A stretch of DNA of 64,000 nt. It comes from Paramecium pentaurelia (lineage: Eukaryota > Ciliophora > Oligohymenophorea > Peniculida > Parameciidae). A model generated the notes under the pieces. The model saw nothing but the letters and a program-made list of their open reading frames with translations, was not told the origin of the DNA and ran no database searches. The position numbers and the translations under genes were made by a program. Position 1 is the stretch's first letter. Each line of letters opens with the position of its first letter. Of the stretch, positions 13,740 through 27,073 are shown in pieces. The stretch lies in NCBI GenBank assembly GCA_905183005.1, contig CAJJDO010000090.1:1-64000 (forward strand). Direction: 5' to 3'.

Positions 13740-15350
13740 TAGTTGAAGCATAAACAATATTATTCAAATCTGGTCCAAATTAATTAGAGAAATAAGAGAA
13801 ATAGAGTATATTGGAGAAAATTAAGGAAAATTCGATAGTTTAGTAATACTATTTTTATTAGCTGGTGTTATTTTAAAATTTTAAGATTGTTACAATTCGT
13901 ATGCAGACATTCCTTTGTGAGAGACTTACATGAACTTTTAAAATAGTGATATTAAATGCAGTTTCAGGTATTTTGTAAGACTTAGGTGCAGAGATAACCA
14001 TAGGAGTATGCGTTTTATAAAATTTTGGCTTTAAAGATTTGCAATCAACTCATAACTCATGACAGAGTATTAAAAGATAAAAATTGGGTTAATTTAAAGC
14101 AAATGACTTAATTCCAGTTGATTTTGTTGAAATTAAATTCGGATATTGAATTCCAGCAGGTTTAAGATAGGTAGATTTTAAAAATATTACAATTAAAAAA
14201 AATCAGATAATATGATAGTCAATCCTCACAGGGATAGTGAATCCTGTTAATAAGACATCTGATCCAATGATTAAGATAATTACAACTTCATATTTTCAGA
14301 AACATTAATATCTAATGATAAATCCATTGGTATTTTTTGCATAACAGGAATGAGAAGATATTTGGAAATGTTTAAAGGGAAATTTAAGATGCAAATAAGG
14401 GAAATAAAAGATGATGATGATCCTTTTTAAAAAGATAATCCTGTTCATGGATAAACTATTATTTGAACCTAAAATTATTTTAAAGTAGCAGTAGTATAGG
14501 TGGCCTTGGCTATTCAAGAAGGACTACTAGCTATTATTATAATCTGATAGCTTAAGGAGATCAAACTAAGATGAAAAACAAAGCTATGTTTCTTAAATTA
14601 TCTACTTAGGATGCTTAACTATCATTATTACTGATACTTTGAAAGCCAAATAAATTTTTGTTAAAGAAAGTGTAGTTTTATCAGGATCAATTAAAGTATT
14701 CTATTAAGAAGGAATATCTTATAAAACAGAAAGAAAGATTGGTTGCTAAAGATGTCTAACTTGTTGAAGGAAATAGTTTAAACAATAAAACTAGATAATC
14801 CACTTATGAAAAAAGAGTCTAAATAAGTGGATTAACAACATTAGTTCAATGTTTAGTTTACGAATATGATAAGGTTTGTAATATTAAACCAACTATAGAG
14901 GCTCCTACAAAATATAATGAATAGATTTTAGGTTAGAATTCACAAGAAGCAGAAAGAATATGAATATGTCTGTTTTGTTCATAAAATGAATCAGGAATGG
15001 GAGTTCTAGATTTATTGTTAAAAAAAACTAAAATGATTAGAATCTAAACAAAAATGGATATCATCCCATTATATGTTTAAGATAAGAATTAATTTTGCTA
15101 ATAATTTAGAAAAAAAGGGATTAAGAGAAATTGGGAACATTTTACAAGAATTACATGGCTGATTAAGTGATTATGATGATCCAAAGCATCCAATTTATAA
15201 AGGCATCGAAAATCAACCAATTATTATGACAGTTGTTGTCCTATAAGATCCACTAAAACCAAAAGTCAAGAAACAATAGAGAAATGCAGATAAGCTTATA
15301 TATTTCAGCTATTATAATATTAAAAAACAGAATAATCGATTGCTGTGAAA
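13740..15350 (+). pseudogene. decayed SERCA-type (IIA) Ca2+-transporting P-type ATPase
   Basis: Plus-strand fragments in changing frames follow the order of a type IIA P-type ATPase. The actuator-domain part reads VDFVEIKFGYQIPAG near 14110-14155. A TGES-like part reads CTLTGNSNPVNKTSDPM, with TGN in place of TGE. DDDPFQKDNPVHG precedes a degraded PEGL-type motif, AIQEGLLAI, near 14505-14530. The nucleotide-binding domain end reads DYDDPKHPIYKGIENQP, followed by QDPLKPKVK near 15160-15275. The phosphorylation-site DKTGT motif was not found intact, and there are several frameshifts and TGA codons. It stops where the hinge region should continue. Such pumps load Ca2+ into the ER or alveolar sacs, but this copy cannot make one. 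Confidence 0.75.
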
Positions 15351-17816
15351 ATTTTTTAATTATTATAATAAGTAATCTAAAAAATAAAGTTTTTGGAAGA
15401 TTTTCTAAAGTTTAGTTTAATGAAGATTATAAAACTAAATTTAATTAGCAATGTAATCTAGTTTGATTAAACTGATTATAAATAGGTTATTTTAGTTGTA
15501 AATTTATAAATTTTCATAATCTAAAATATATATAACCATCTAACTTAATAAATTCATTTTGTTTACTTAAAATTATAGATATTCATATTACTAAATAGTT
15601 TCAAACCAATGATTAGAAATATTAATAATTTTTTTATAAACAATAAGCTTCTATAATATTTGATATTGTTGTCTACAATTATTTTATTTTCTCTAATCAA
15701 ATAAATGAGAATAAAAAATTGATACTATGATTTATAAATTAAATAGATTAATCCTTAATTTTTTCTTGAATGTTCAAAATATCATTAATATTTTGTTATC
15801 TTTATTTATTACCATATGTTAAAATCTATACTATCATAATAATAGTTATCAAATAATGGTTTCAAACAAATTTTTTTTTGTAGTTTATGATTTAACCTAA
15901 TTTAGGTTATCTTAAGATAAGCATTTGGTAATTTTTTAAACCTACTACAGCCTATAATATTGTTTTATAAAACCGTTATCAAGATCAGTCTATCATTAAC
16001 CCATTTAAAAATTATATTTTTATTTTAATAAGATCTAATTTCCTTTTTATCTAAATAAAATTATATGAAAAAACTAAAATTTAACAAACCTAAAATTAGA
16101 AAGGTTAGAACAAAAAAGAGCTATCAGCAAATTAAGTAGTTCGGTTTATTTAAATATATTTAAATAACTAAATAAATTGAGCATATAAGAGTTAATTAGA
16201 GTATTTACATCTAGTTTCTTTTTGTTGTAAATTTCATGTAAATTTTATAAATTTAAAAATTAAATTTGTAAACTAATTTATACAATATATAATATTAGAT
16301 TCATTTATCATTCTTATATATAAATCTGATTATTAATTAAGAAATTAAAGTAGCTTAATCAACATTTTTATCATGAGAATTATCCAAAAGTAATCTTGTA
16401 TTGATATTTATTTTTTAGTATATCTTTATAAAAAGTTAACACATTAAGATTAATTCCTATATTTTCGTTTCATATCAGATAAACTATTCTTTTTATATTA
16501 AAAAGTGTGTTTTTATTTGACAATAGATTTATTAGAATACTTATAATAGAGTTAATGGTAATAATTAAATATTCTTCTTCATATGAATAATAAATAATAT
16601 TAGGAGTTGTTTGTATTATAATTTATTTTGAAGAAATATTCTATAATATATTATAGTAAACTTAATTAAAAAATGCAAAGAAAATTTACTTATGTAAGAG
16701 TGTATATCATTTTAATATTAGATTAAGTTGTATTTTAACAAATAATTTATGAATACCAATAAAGTTAAGATTTATGATTTGATAGGTATTGTAGTATAAT
16801 AAATTTTAAATCTGTTTTTTTTATTATTAGATTCATTTCAATATATTTCAATCTAATATTCACTTATTATTTATTAATAATCATAAGTTTCTATAATAAA
16901 GTGAAGAAATAAACATTTTTTATATTAAATCTAAAAAGATTATATATAAATTTTAATTTAAGATAATATAAATTATGTTCCAAAATTATTCAAGAATAAT
17001 AAAAATTAAATTGATTTCCATTTAAAAAGTGGATCTACATTTAACATTAGATCAATTAGTTCTTCACCCTTCCTAATGATTACCCATTATTCTTTAAATA
17101 AATATGAATATTATTCATCCTATTATTTTCAGTTTTTCTGAATTTCAGTTGTGTTTTCCAGAAAACATATTTTGGTTAAACTTTCTCACATTTTTTGAAT
17201 TGATTTTGATAAAATATATTCCTTAAAATTTATTACTCTTTTGGCAAAGATGAAATTAAGCTACCAGAATTAAAAATTTTCTAAATAGTAACTAAAACCA
17301 AAAAATTATTGAAATTAAATTTTCTGCTTTTCTTAAATATTTTCCTAAAAATAATGTATTTGATTAATAATATTAAATATTGACATTATTAATTCATTTT
17401 AAAAGATCAAAAGAATAGGAAATTATTGGAATTTTATACTTTATAAATTAAAGAAAAAATTTAAATATAGAATTTATATATTGTTCTGTTTAATTATTTG
17501 TTATAATTGTGTGAGTACTTGTATTTTCTAAACGCATTATATAATTTAATAAATGTTAGGAGAAGAAGAGACGATCAATTCACATTAAATGTGTTGAAAT
17601 GAATAATTCATTTATGATTAATGTTAAAGTAATGATTTGTAAGAATACCAAAGAAAAATAAACAGGATTCTAATATTCAAAATTCTTATTAGCCAAACTA
17701 AATTTGATCATATTAATTTCCTTTTGCCTGATATTTAAATTAATTTAAATCATAAATAAATAGAATTAGAAATATTGGATATCTTACTGATTTATAGAAA
17801 ATTTTAGTTTGATAAG
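15351..17816. other. AT-rich non-coding stretch
   Basis: Very low sequence complexity, with frequent TGA in all frames. No gene, intron pair or repeat of note was seen. Confidence 0.45.
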
Positions 17817-19851
17817 TACTTATTTTAATATAAATGACATTAAGTATATTTGTTTATAAATATTCATTTTGATTTACATCATTTCAATAATTTAATCTTA
17901 AATAACTGAACTGGATTTCTTTTTGTTCATTTACTTTAAATTCTGATTAAATTTTCTAAATTTATATTTCACTTCCTTAGTCAAGATTTATAAAACAATT
18001 ATAAATATTAAATTAATAAATTAGTTTGGTATATTAAGATATAAGATATTTGATTGAATTAAAGAACATTATAGCTAGCAGCTAATATAACTTCAAATTA
18101 AGAATATGTATATGTGAAAGTTTTTTAACAAATAAAAAGAAGACAGATATAATTTTTTCAACTTTTAAATCATATTTTAATATTATAGGCATTGAATTTA
18201 AGCAATTATTTAGCGATAATCTACGAATATATCCTAAATTAAAAAAATTAAAAAAAATTTCTTTTATATGCTCTAAATAATCATGGAGTACAAATCCATA
18301 AATTTCTAATTCATGATCTAATGTTGATTTATTCTGATCATCTTCCCATATAAAAAAATTAGTACAGTGTATAAAAGTATGATTTTTCATTTAAATTAAT
18401 TTAATTCTTTTTAAAACAATAATTATTACTAATAGTAACTCAATAATATTAAATAGAAATAATTATTAAAGTCAAATGATTAATATTAAGATAAATTCTT
18501 ATGAATAATTAAGGGTAGGTAATTATTATGAATAATTTCTATTGAGAAGTAAATGTATTTATTTGTTGATAAAGTTCTATTGTGTTAAAATCATGCATAT
18601 CTCATAAAAAATTAATTCATAGGACAGAAAAAGTAAATCTTAAAGTTATTTGAAGATTATAAAAAAACTTTGAATTCAATAGAATTATATTCATTAGACT
18701 TTTATCAATTTACACTTTTTTTATCATCTTCTTTTTTAATTTTTCTGAAAAACAACAGTCTTCAAAGGTATTTGAATTTAACAGCAAAATTGATAGTTTT
18801 TATCCATACACAAATTTTCGTGTAAATTTATATNTACTTATTTTAATATAAATGACATTAAGTATATTTGTTTATAAATATTCATTTTGATTTACATCAT
18901 TTCAATAATTTAATCTTAAATAACTGAACTGGATTTCTTTTTGTTCATTTACTTTAAATTCTGATTAAATTTTCTAAATTTATATTTCACTTCCTTAGTC
19001 AAGATTTATAAAACAATTATAAATATTAAATTAATAAATTAGTTTGGTATATTAAGATATAAGATATTTGATTGAATTAAAGAACATTATAGCTAGCAGC
19101 TAATATAACTTCAAATTAAGAATATGTATATGTGAAAGTTTTTTAACAAATAAAAAGAAGACAGATATAATTTTTTCAACTTTTAAATCATATTTTAATA
19201 TTATAGGCATTGAATTTAAGCAATTATTTAGCGATAATCTACGAATATATCCTAAATTAAAAAAATTAAAAAAAATTTCTTTTATATGCTCTAAATAATC
19301 ATGGAGTACAAATCCATAAATTTCTAATTCATGATCTAATGTTGATTTATTCTGATCATCTTCCCATATAAAAAAATTAGTACAGTGTATAAAAGTATGA
19401 TTTTTCATTTAAATTAATTTAATTCTTTTTAAAACAATAATTATTACTAATAGTAACTCAATAATATTAAATAGAAATAATTATTAAAGTCAAATGATTA
19501 ATATTAAGATAAATTCTTATGAATAATTAAGGGTAGGTAATTATTATGAATAATTTCTATTGAGAAGTAAATGTATTTATTTGTTGATAAAGTTCTATTG
19601 TGTTAAAATCATGCATATCTCATAAAAAATTAATTCATAGGACAGAAAAAGTAAATCTTAAAGTTATTTGAAGATTATAAAAAAACTTTGAATTCAATAG
19701 AATTATATTCATTAGACTTTTATCAATTTACACTTTTTTTATCATCTTCTTTTTTAATTTTTCTGAAAAACAACAGTCTTCAAAGGTATTTGAATTTAAC
19801 AGCAAAATTGATAGTTTTTATCCATACACAAATTTTCGTGTAAATTTATAT
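17817..19851. repeat. exact 1017-bp duplication around a one-base gap (unmerged contig overlap)
   Basis: Bases 17817-18833 recur at 18835-19851 with a constant offset of 1018 and no difference noticed. The left copy ends exactly at the n at 18834 and the right copy starts exactly after it. That is the signature of two contigs that overlap by 1017 bp but were joined by a gap symbol. The real chromosome probably has one copy. Confidence 0.85.
17884..18390 (-). CDS. hypothetical 168-aa ORF, doubtful
   Basis: With TAA/TAG read as Gln, an open frame runs from ATG at 18390 to TGA at 17884. The first ~100 residues include WEDDQNKSTLDHELEIYGFV and could be a fragment of a leucine-rich or cyclin-like helical protein, but no family was recognised. 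The C-terminal third is Lys/Ile/Gln-rich text typical of AT-rich spacer read in frame. It is repeated exactly at 18902-19408 because of the assembly duplication. It may be a remnant rather than a gene. Confidence 0.25.
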
Positions 19852-22167
19852 TAGTTTAGTTTGATTATAACCTTTATTGGCTAATTATCAATTTTAACTT
19901 AAATTATTTAAGTTCTTTTTATTTAACTTCAATTCCTAATTACAACATATTAGAAGAACATTAAGAATTCCTGTTATATATATAATTGATATTAAGTATC
20001 TTTTTAGGTTTTAATAATTTTAAAAGGTTGAATATGTATATAATTATATAAAATATATATTTGGATTGTAATTGAGATAAAATATAATATAAACTAGATA
20101 GAGAAAAGTCATTTAGTACAAGTATTAGGTGGTGATGCTTAAAGTTATGATAATAATATTGATTATGGCAAGCTCTATATAGAATCCAAATTACAAATTA
20201 AAAATAATTTAGTTAAATTCAGATTTGAATTAATAAATAATAAAATATCACATAAAAAAAGTTCAATAATAATAATATCTATATAAAATTAGTATTTCAT
20301 ATATTTATTAATTAAATAAAATATTAAATAGTATTATTACTGGAATATAAATGATTAAATTCTGCATTTAATTCAAAAACGAAGATTATTTTTCATAATT
20401 AAAACAAAATAGAAAAATGCATTAAATCTTTAATTTAAGTATAACCATAATATAAGGGCCATAAACAATATATCACTTAACTTAAGTTAAAATTTTCGAC
20501 TTAAGATGTAAAAATTAAAAATATAGTCCAATCCCAAATAATAATCAATTTATGACTAAAGAAGTAATAATTATTGTTTTACTAAATATTCTTAGTTTTT
20601 TCAAGAACTTATCACCTTATATTTTCCCTATCAAGTAGTTAAAATATAGAATTTCTTAAAATTAATATTATAAATTACATACTTTCTATGACATTTACAA
20701 AGAATCATTTAATTATGTTTAATAATTGCTTTTCAAGTTTTGAGTTTTTCTAATTTTTTTATTTAATTTTTATTATGCGAAATCCTAAATTTACAACACT
20801 ACTTTAACTTTGATCTTTATTTTAAATATTGAATATTATAATAAATTTGATTGCTCAAACTATTCAAGATATTACCAATTTTATTATCAATTCTCAGTTT
20901 TCCAACTTAAACTATTGCATAGTCCCATATAGTTTAATGTTAGGTAAAATTTTAAATTTTTGTCATAAATATTTAACAACTGCATTTATGATTGAATTAC
21001 ATTCCTAAGGGTGTTGGATATATTTCTAATCACTTGTTGTATTTATATATCTCTGACTGAAAATATCAATGCCTAAGACAAAATTTATCTAGCAATGGGT
21101 AATTTAGAGATTTAAATGTTTAATAACTATTTTTATAATCAATAACATATATCCCAGTTATATTTAAAATTTTAAATCTCTAGGTAATTGATATTATTAT
21201 TTATGATTAATACATCAAATTCAATAAGTAAATATTATGAAAGAATAATACTCAATCAAAATTGTTTATATTTAATTATAAACCTGATATCATTCTTTTA
21301 AATTTAGAAATGTATCGAAATTGAAATAAACAAAATTTTCTTTCTAATTTATTTAAACAATTGATTAATTAGTGTAATATATAAACAATAAGGATCTTAA
21401 ATAGATAAATTTAATCATAACTTTAATTTATATGATTTAAATTAATCAAACTTAGATTAATTTCAGTGTAAAGAGGATAAAAAATATAATTAAATTATAA
21501 TGATTTACAAATCAAAAGTCACTATCAGTTTCATCTAATAAAACATATCATTAATGTAAAATATTTGGTCAGATCTTGCAAGATTATGTCCTCAACGAAA
21601 CAGATAAATAAGCATATTCTAGTAATTTGATAATTCTCTTTATTATCTTCTCCTCTCTATTATAAATTTTCTCATAATATATTAACAAAATTCTTGTCCT
21701 TCTATTACAACATTCAAAGTAAATTATGATTTTTTTCACTAAGACCAAATATTCCAAATTGGTCAATTCCCATCTAAGTAGAAGGTTCTCAATTCAAGTA
21801 TTTTTAACAGACCTTTAATATTAGAATTTTATCGAATCATTTTCATCCAACATTCTGAGTATTGCAGCTAATTTCCTTTGAAAAAAGCATATTACTCTTT
21901 TAAATTTTGGATATATATCACAGATTACTGAACTACTTTCACTCATTTATCACTATTTTAATTAAAATAGCTCCTAATTATTACACTTAGGTATCTATAT
22001 TACTTATTAAATAAGAGTTTAATTATCTAAATAATTCCATTTGGAAAATAAATCTTGATTATCAAGTAAGAGAAAATATAAAATATAGAGATAAATTGAT
22101 AAAATATTTTCGGCTAAATATATTAATCAATACAATAATAAGTTTTATTACAATGTGTATTTCGAGT
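19852..22167. other. AT-rich stretch with one faint coding remnant
   Basis: Mostly A/T filler. At about 21700-21960 the minus strand reads IENLLLRWELTNLEYLVLVK and an upstream FKRVICFFQRKLAAILRMLD. This resembles a leucine-rich or helical protein fragment, but it is short and interrupted. Nothing else was seen. Confidence 0.35.
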
Positions 22168-22566
22168 GTAATTACTTAATTAAATTAAAATCTTATTTCA
22201 AAATAGTTTTGATTAAAATTGATGTTTAATCAATTATTAAAATAAAAATGTTGATTAAATTACTTAGGTAAATTAAAATCTTATTTCAAAATACTTTTGA
22301 TTAAAATTGATTTTTAATTTATTATTAAAAATAATAATGTTGATTAAATTTCTTAATTAAATATCATCAAAACTATATTGGAAATACTATTATAATTTAG
22401 TTAAGAAATTTAATCAACATTTTTATATTAAATATATAGTTTGCTATTCAAATATAATCAAAACTATTTGAAAATATGATTTTAATTTAACTAAGTAATT
22501 TAATCAACATTTTTATTTTAATAATTGATTAAACATCAATTTTAATCAAAAGTATTTGGAAATATT
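22168..22566. repeat. compound direct and inverted repeat
   Basis: A ~90-bp unit with the core TGATTAAAATTGATGTTTAA and a tail like AAATGTTGATTAAATTACTT occurs at about 22174-22266 and again, diverged, at 22267-22358. Reverse-complement copies follow at about 22390-22440 and 22485-22560. The outermost pair matches over roughly 70 bp with only a few differences. The block can fold into a long hairpin. No coding potential was found. Confidence 0.75.
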
Positions 22567-22637
22567 AAAAAGGAAATTATTATATAAGGAAATTTAATTC
22601 ATTAAAAATAACAATATTATAGGAAATTTAATAGATG

Positions 22638-22892
22638 ATTGTTCATAAATATAGACATATTAAGAATTTTCCTGGAGACAAAGGAACCTCTATGAGAAGG
22701 TTCATACTAGATTTTAGACCTAAATAGAAAAATACCCAAAAAATATTACTTGTATTAAAAAATTATTGTTCATAAAAATAGACTGAGTATTACATTTTTT
22801 TGGAGACTTGGGAACCTCCATCAGAAGGGTCATATTATATTTTAGACCTAAATAAAAAAATACCAGAAAAATATGACTTATATAAAAAAAAT
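22638..22892. repeat. imperfect tandem repeat, two ~128-bp units
   Basis: The unit starting TTGTTCATAAATATAGAC at about 22639 is repeated from about 22768. Both units contain a TGGAGAC...GGAACCTC...AGAAGG core and then TTTTAGACCTAAATA. A partial third unit (ATGATTATTC) may follow. The cores are more GC-rich than the flanks. Function unknown. Confidence 0.65.
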
Positions 22893-22959
22893 GATTATTC
22901 TTAAATTCCTTTCTAAGCAATTTTGGGCATCCATACAATTGTTGTTTTTACTTTAGCAG

Positions 22960-23477
22960 AGTACTATGGCCTAGGGTGAAAAGGTTTCTACCGTCTAGGA
23001 GATGACTTCTAAGGTGTTGGAAGTTTTGGGTTTTTGTTTTGTTTTATTAGTTTTGGGATGTTTATATAAGTAATAGATTACTTTTACATAATTTTTACTA
23101 TAAATATAAACCAAAATCTAATTACAATAATAAGATATATTCAAATCTTTAAACAATGCTCAAAAATTCCAATTATTCATACTTTATAAAAGGAGAAAAA
23201 AAAAGAAATATGAATTATTCAATTATATCACTAAAATTAGTATAAATTAAATTATTCATATAAAAATTAATTATTCCATATTATTTAAGAAGAAAGCAAT
23301 CCATATGTTTAGATGATTTCTCAATATCAGAATTTACTTAAATTATAATCAATTTCAAATTCTATGCAAAATTCTAACTTCTATATTACAGAAATACACA
23401 AGATACTGTTATCTATTTTGCAGTATATAACTTAAAGTTAGAGTAATAGAAATTAATTATTAAAAATAAAAAAGAAA
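22960..23477. other. upstream region shared by the two WD40-array genes
   Basis: A block containing CTAAGGTGTTGGA near 23011 and the sequence down to the start codon are similar to 30558-31099 in front of the second WD40-array gene. The similar parts include the AATTTACTTAAATT and CAGTATATAACTTAAA neighbourhoods. The duplication that made the two genes therefore included at least 450 bp upstream, presumably with the promoter. Confidence 0.55.
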
Positions 23478-25910
23478 ATGCAAGGCTCTTTTTAAGAGTA
23501 GGAAGCTCTAGCCGACATCTTTGATTAAGTAAAAGATGTAGATATAAAAATCTTTGTGGTTTTATTAGAAATGTTTAGAAAGGAAAAAATGAAAGACTGT
23601 ATTGGATTTCTATCAGATATTTAGAATTCGAGACAATTAGAATCATAAATCTTACAACAAGTAGAGAATATCACCCAAGCTGATACGGAATAAAAATTGT
23701 CTGTTATTGCAAATGACATAAATTAAATTACAGATGTATTAAAAAAATTAAAAGATCATGACTTCAATAACTAAGACATTATCTCTGAAGAAAATGAAGA
23801 ATCTAAACTAAAGTTAATTTAAAGCATCAAGGATAAAAAATAGATATAAGAATTACTGTAATTTTTAGTTCACCTCACATCCATTGATGAAGCTTTAATA
23901 TAGGTTGGGTCGAATTCATTACATTTATTAGTTTAGATGAAGGTGGACCTTAGAAAGAAAAATTTGGAAAATATTAAGATCTAAAATACTTCTTTAGTAG
24001 GAGGTAATTTTGCTCGCTGTAATTTAAGTGGATCCTAATTTGATAATGTTGATATAAGTTGGATGAATTTGAATGGAGCATTATTATTAAATTGTAAATG
24101 GAAAAATTTAAGAATCCATGAATTAAATAACTTGGATGGTCATAGTAATTGTGTGAATTCAGTCTGTATTTCACCTGATGGAAATACATTAGCATCTGTC
24201 AGTAGTGATAAGACTATTCGTCTATGGGATGTCAAAAAAGGAAAATAAAAAGCCTAATTCGATGGTCAAACTGATAATGTTAAATCAGTTTGTTTCTCTC
24301 CTGATGGAAATAACTTAGCCTCTGGAAGTGATGATGGGTCTATCTTAATATGGAATGTTATGATAAGAAAGAAAATAGCCAAATTAGATGGTCATACTTG
24401 CACTGTCTACTCAGTCTGTTTCTCTACTGATGGAAATACATTAGCTTCAGGTAGTCTTGATATATCTATCCGTCTTTGGGATGTCAAAACAGGATAATAA
24501 AAAGCCAAATTAGATGGTCATACTTGCACTGTCTACTCAGTCTGTTTCTCTCCTAATGGAAATAATAAATACATTAGCTTCTGGTAGTTGGGATAAGTCT
24601 ATCCGTCTTTGGGATGTCAAAACAGGATAATAAAAAGCCAAATTAGATGGTCATACTAGCACTGTCTACTCAGTCTGTTTCTCTCCTAATGGAAATACAT
24701 TAGCTTCTGGTAGTGGTGATTAGTCTATCCGTCTATGGAATTTAAAAACAGGATAATAATAAGCCAAATTATAAGGCCATACTAGCACTGTCTACTCAGT
24801 ATGTATTTCTCCTGATGGAAATACATTAATTTCTGGTAGTAATGATAAGTCTATCCGTCTATGGAATTTAAAAACAGGATAATAATAAGCCAAATTATAA
24901 GGCCATACTAGCACTGTCTACTCAGTCTGTTTCTCTCCTGATGGAAATACATTAGCTTCTGGTAGTTATGATAAGTCTATCCGTCTATGGGATGTCAAAA
25001 CAGGATAATAAAAAGCCAAATTAGATGGTCATGAGCATTGGGTAATGTCAGTCTGTTTCTCTCTTGATGGAAATACATTAACTTCTGGTAGTAGAGATAA
25101 CTCTATCCGTCTATGGAATGTCAAAACAGGATAATAATAAGCCAAATTAGATGGTCATAGTGATTATGTTATGTCAGTCTGTTTCTCTCCTGATGGAAAT
25201 TCATTAGCTTCTGGTAGTAATGATAAGTCTATCCTTTTATGGGATGTCAAAACAGGATAATAAAAAGCAAAATTAGTTGGTCATACTAGTTATGTCTACT
25301 CAGTATGTATTTCTCCTGATGGAAATACATTAGCTTCTGGTAGTAATGATAACTCTATCCGTCTATGGGATGTCAAAACAGGATAATAAAATGCCTAATT
25401 AGATGGTCATACTAGTGGTATATTGTCAGTCTGTTTTTCTCCTGATGGAAATATATTGGCTTCTGGTTGTTATGATAAGTCTATCCGTCTATGGGATGTC
25501 AAAAAAGGATAATAATAAGCCAAATTAGATGGTCATAGTGATTATGTTATGTCGGTCTGTTTCTCTCCTGATGGAAATACATTAGCTTCTGGTAGTGTAG
25601 ATAACTCTATCCGTCTATGGGATGTCAAAATAGGATAAGAAATTAAATCCTCTGATAAAAACTACAAAGATATTCTTGCTTAAATTAAAGCACCACTATT
25701 TTCAAATCATCCTCTGCCAGGTATTTATTTTATTATTACCGTTTAGAATCCAACAATATTACAATTCTAAGAATATCTTAAATACCATTATTTTAAGCAT
25801 AAGGAGCTTTGATCTTGAAAGGAGAATTTTTTAATTATGAAGGATACGATTTAAGATAATTATTAAAATCAAAAGGATGCTGTTTTGTAGAAAACTTATA
25901 GAAAGTGTGA
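23478..25910 (+). pseudogene. pentapeptide + WD40-array protein, copy 1, frameshifted
   Basis: Start ATG at 23478 and stop TGA at 25908-25910, with one 26-nt intron near the 3' end (25721-25746). The N-terminal ~150 residues are helical, beginning MQGSFQEQEA. They are followed by a short pentapeptide-like stretch (LENIKIQ, GGNFARC, LSGSQFD) and about 12 WD40 repeats of 42 residues, each with GH...SVCFSPDGN...LASGS.D.SIRLWDVKTGQQ. Near 24561-24570 seven extra bases (AATAAAT) shift the frame, and TGA follows at 24717. Apart from those seven bases the length would be exactly 800 codons, so this is the only lesion. It may be a young pseudogene or a sequence error. A beta-propeller scaffold role is expected from the family; the partner is unknown. 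Confidence 0.8.
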
Positions 25911-27073
25911 ACATGATTATTCATTATCAATATTGCAATAATAATCATAATCTATATCGAATATTTTTTTAAATTTTGTCTTTATTAGTTTCACTCTTAA
26001 TCTATACTTCTCAAGCTAAGTAAGTTCTTATTCTTTAAAGCTTTTTTAACTTTCAGTGTATATACACCACATTTATTTTAATATTATTAAAATATACGAT
26101 CAGTTTGGTGTAGGGATTATTTATTTAAATATCATATAACTGTTATCAATTAAAATGATGGAGATTTAAATTTAAATGATACTACCTTAAATTAATAATC
26201 TAAATAGAGAACAGTTTAAAATAAAGATCGATAATATTATATGACAGATTTACTTAATTTATTACAATTTACAAAAGGGATTAGTCTTAACAACATAATT
26301 AATAAGTTTTAGTTTATAAATAGGAAAAGATACGATCAATAACAAAGATAAGAAAAAAGATATTTCAAGAATTCAAAAATAAAGTCAATCTTATAAATAA
26401 TCTAACCTATCACAAGGTTAAAACATTGAAATTGAATAATTTTTACAATTACTCTTTTCTATTCTTGCTCAAACCTTCATAATCAATTGATATTAAAAGT
26501 ATTAGATTCTATAAAAGACTGGAAAGGTATATTAATAATCAAAAAGTATTATATTTCCGAAATGATTAAGATTTAAGGAGATAATTATATCTTCTCTAAC
26601 TGTCATCTAAAAATATTTAATACTGATTAGCTTAAAGCACTAAGTGAATTTTTACATACATCAAATTATAAACATTTATAAACTAATGACATAATGTATA
26701 ATCAATGTCACCTTGAAGATAATTTGCAATTACATTATTAATATCTAGAAAAAAATAGTACCTCTCATCTTTTTTTAGCTTTTAACACTGTATCTATTTT
26801 ATGAACTCATCATCTAGTTCAATTTCACAATTAAATTTATTCATTATAAAATTAAAAAATTTATATAAATAATTCTAAAGTAAATCTATTGAAAAAATTT
26901 TAGAAAAAGATTAATCAATGTAAAACATAAACCTCCGTAATATATAATCTTAAAATATTTCTATTTTTAAGCTCTATAAAATGCAATTTACACCTTGCCA
27001 ATATTAGATTAATTTGATGATAAATCTATAAATATATAAACAAAGTTTGAAAATTAATGATATTAATTATTGG
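25911..27073. other. downstream region with decayed coding fragment, paralogous to 36065-38300
   Basis: Short identical words and the same order of features recur downstream of both WD40-array genes (for example ATAATGTATAATCA and TTTAAA.TAAATGATACTA), so the duplicated segment extends at least 1 kb past the genes. The stretch has coding-like words such as IMYNQCHLEDNLQLHYQYLE near 26690-26745 but no continuous frame. It is presumably the remnant of a neighbouring gene that was duplicated too. Confidence 0.45.
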
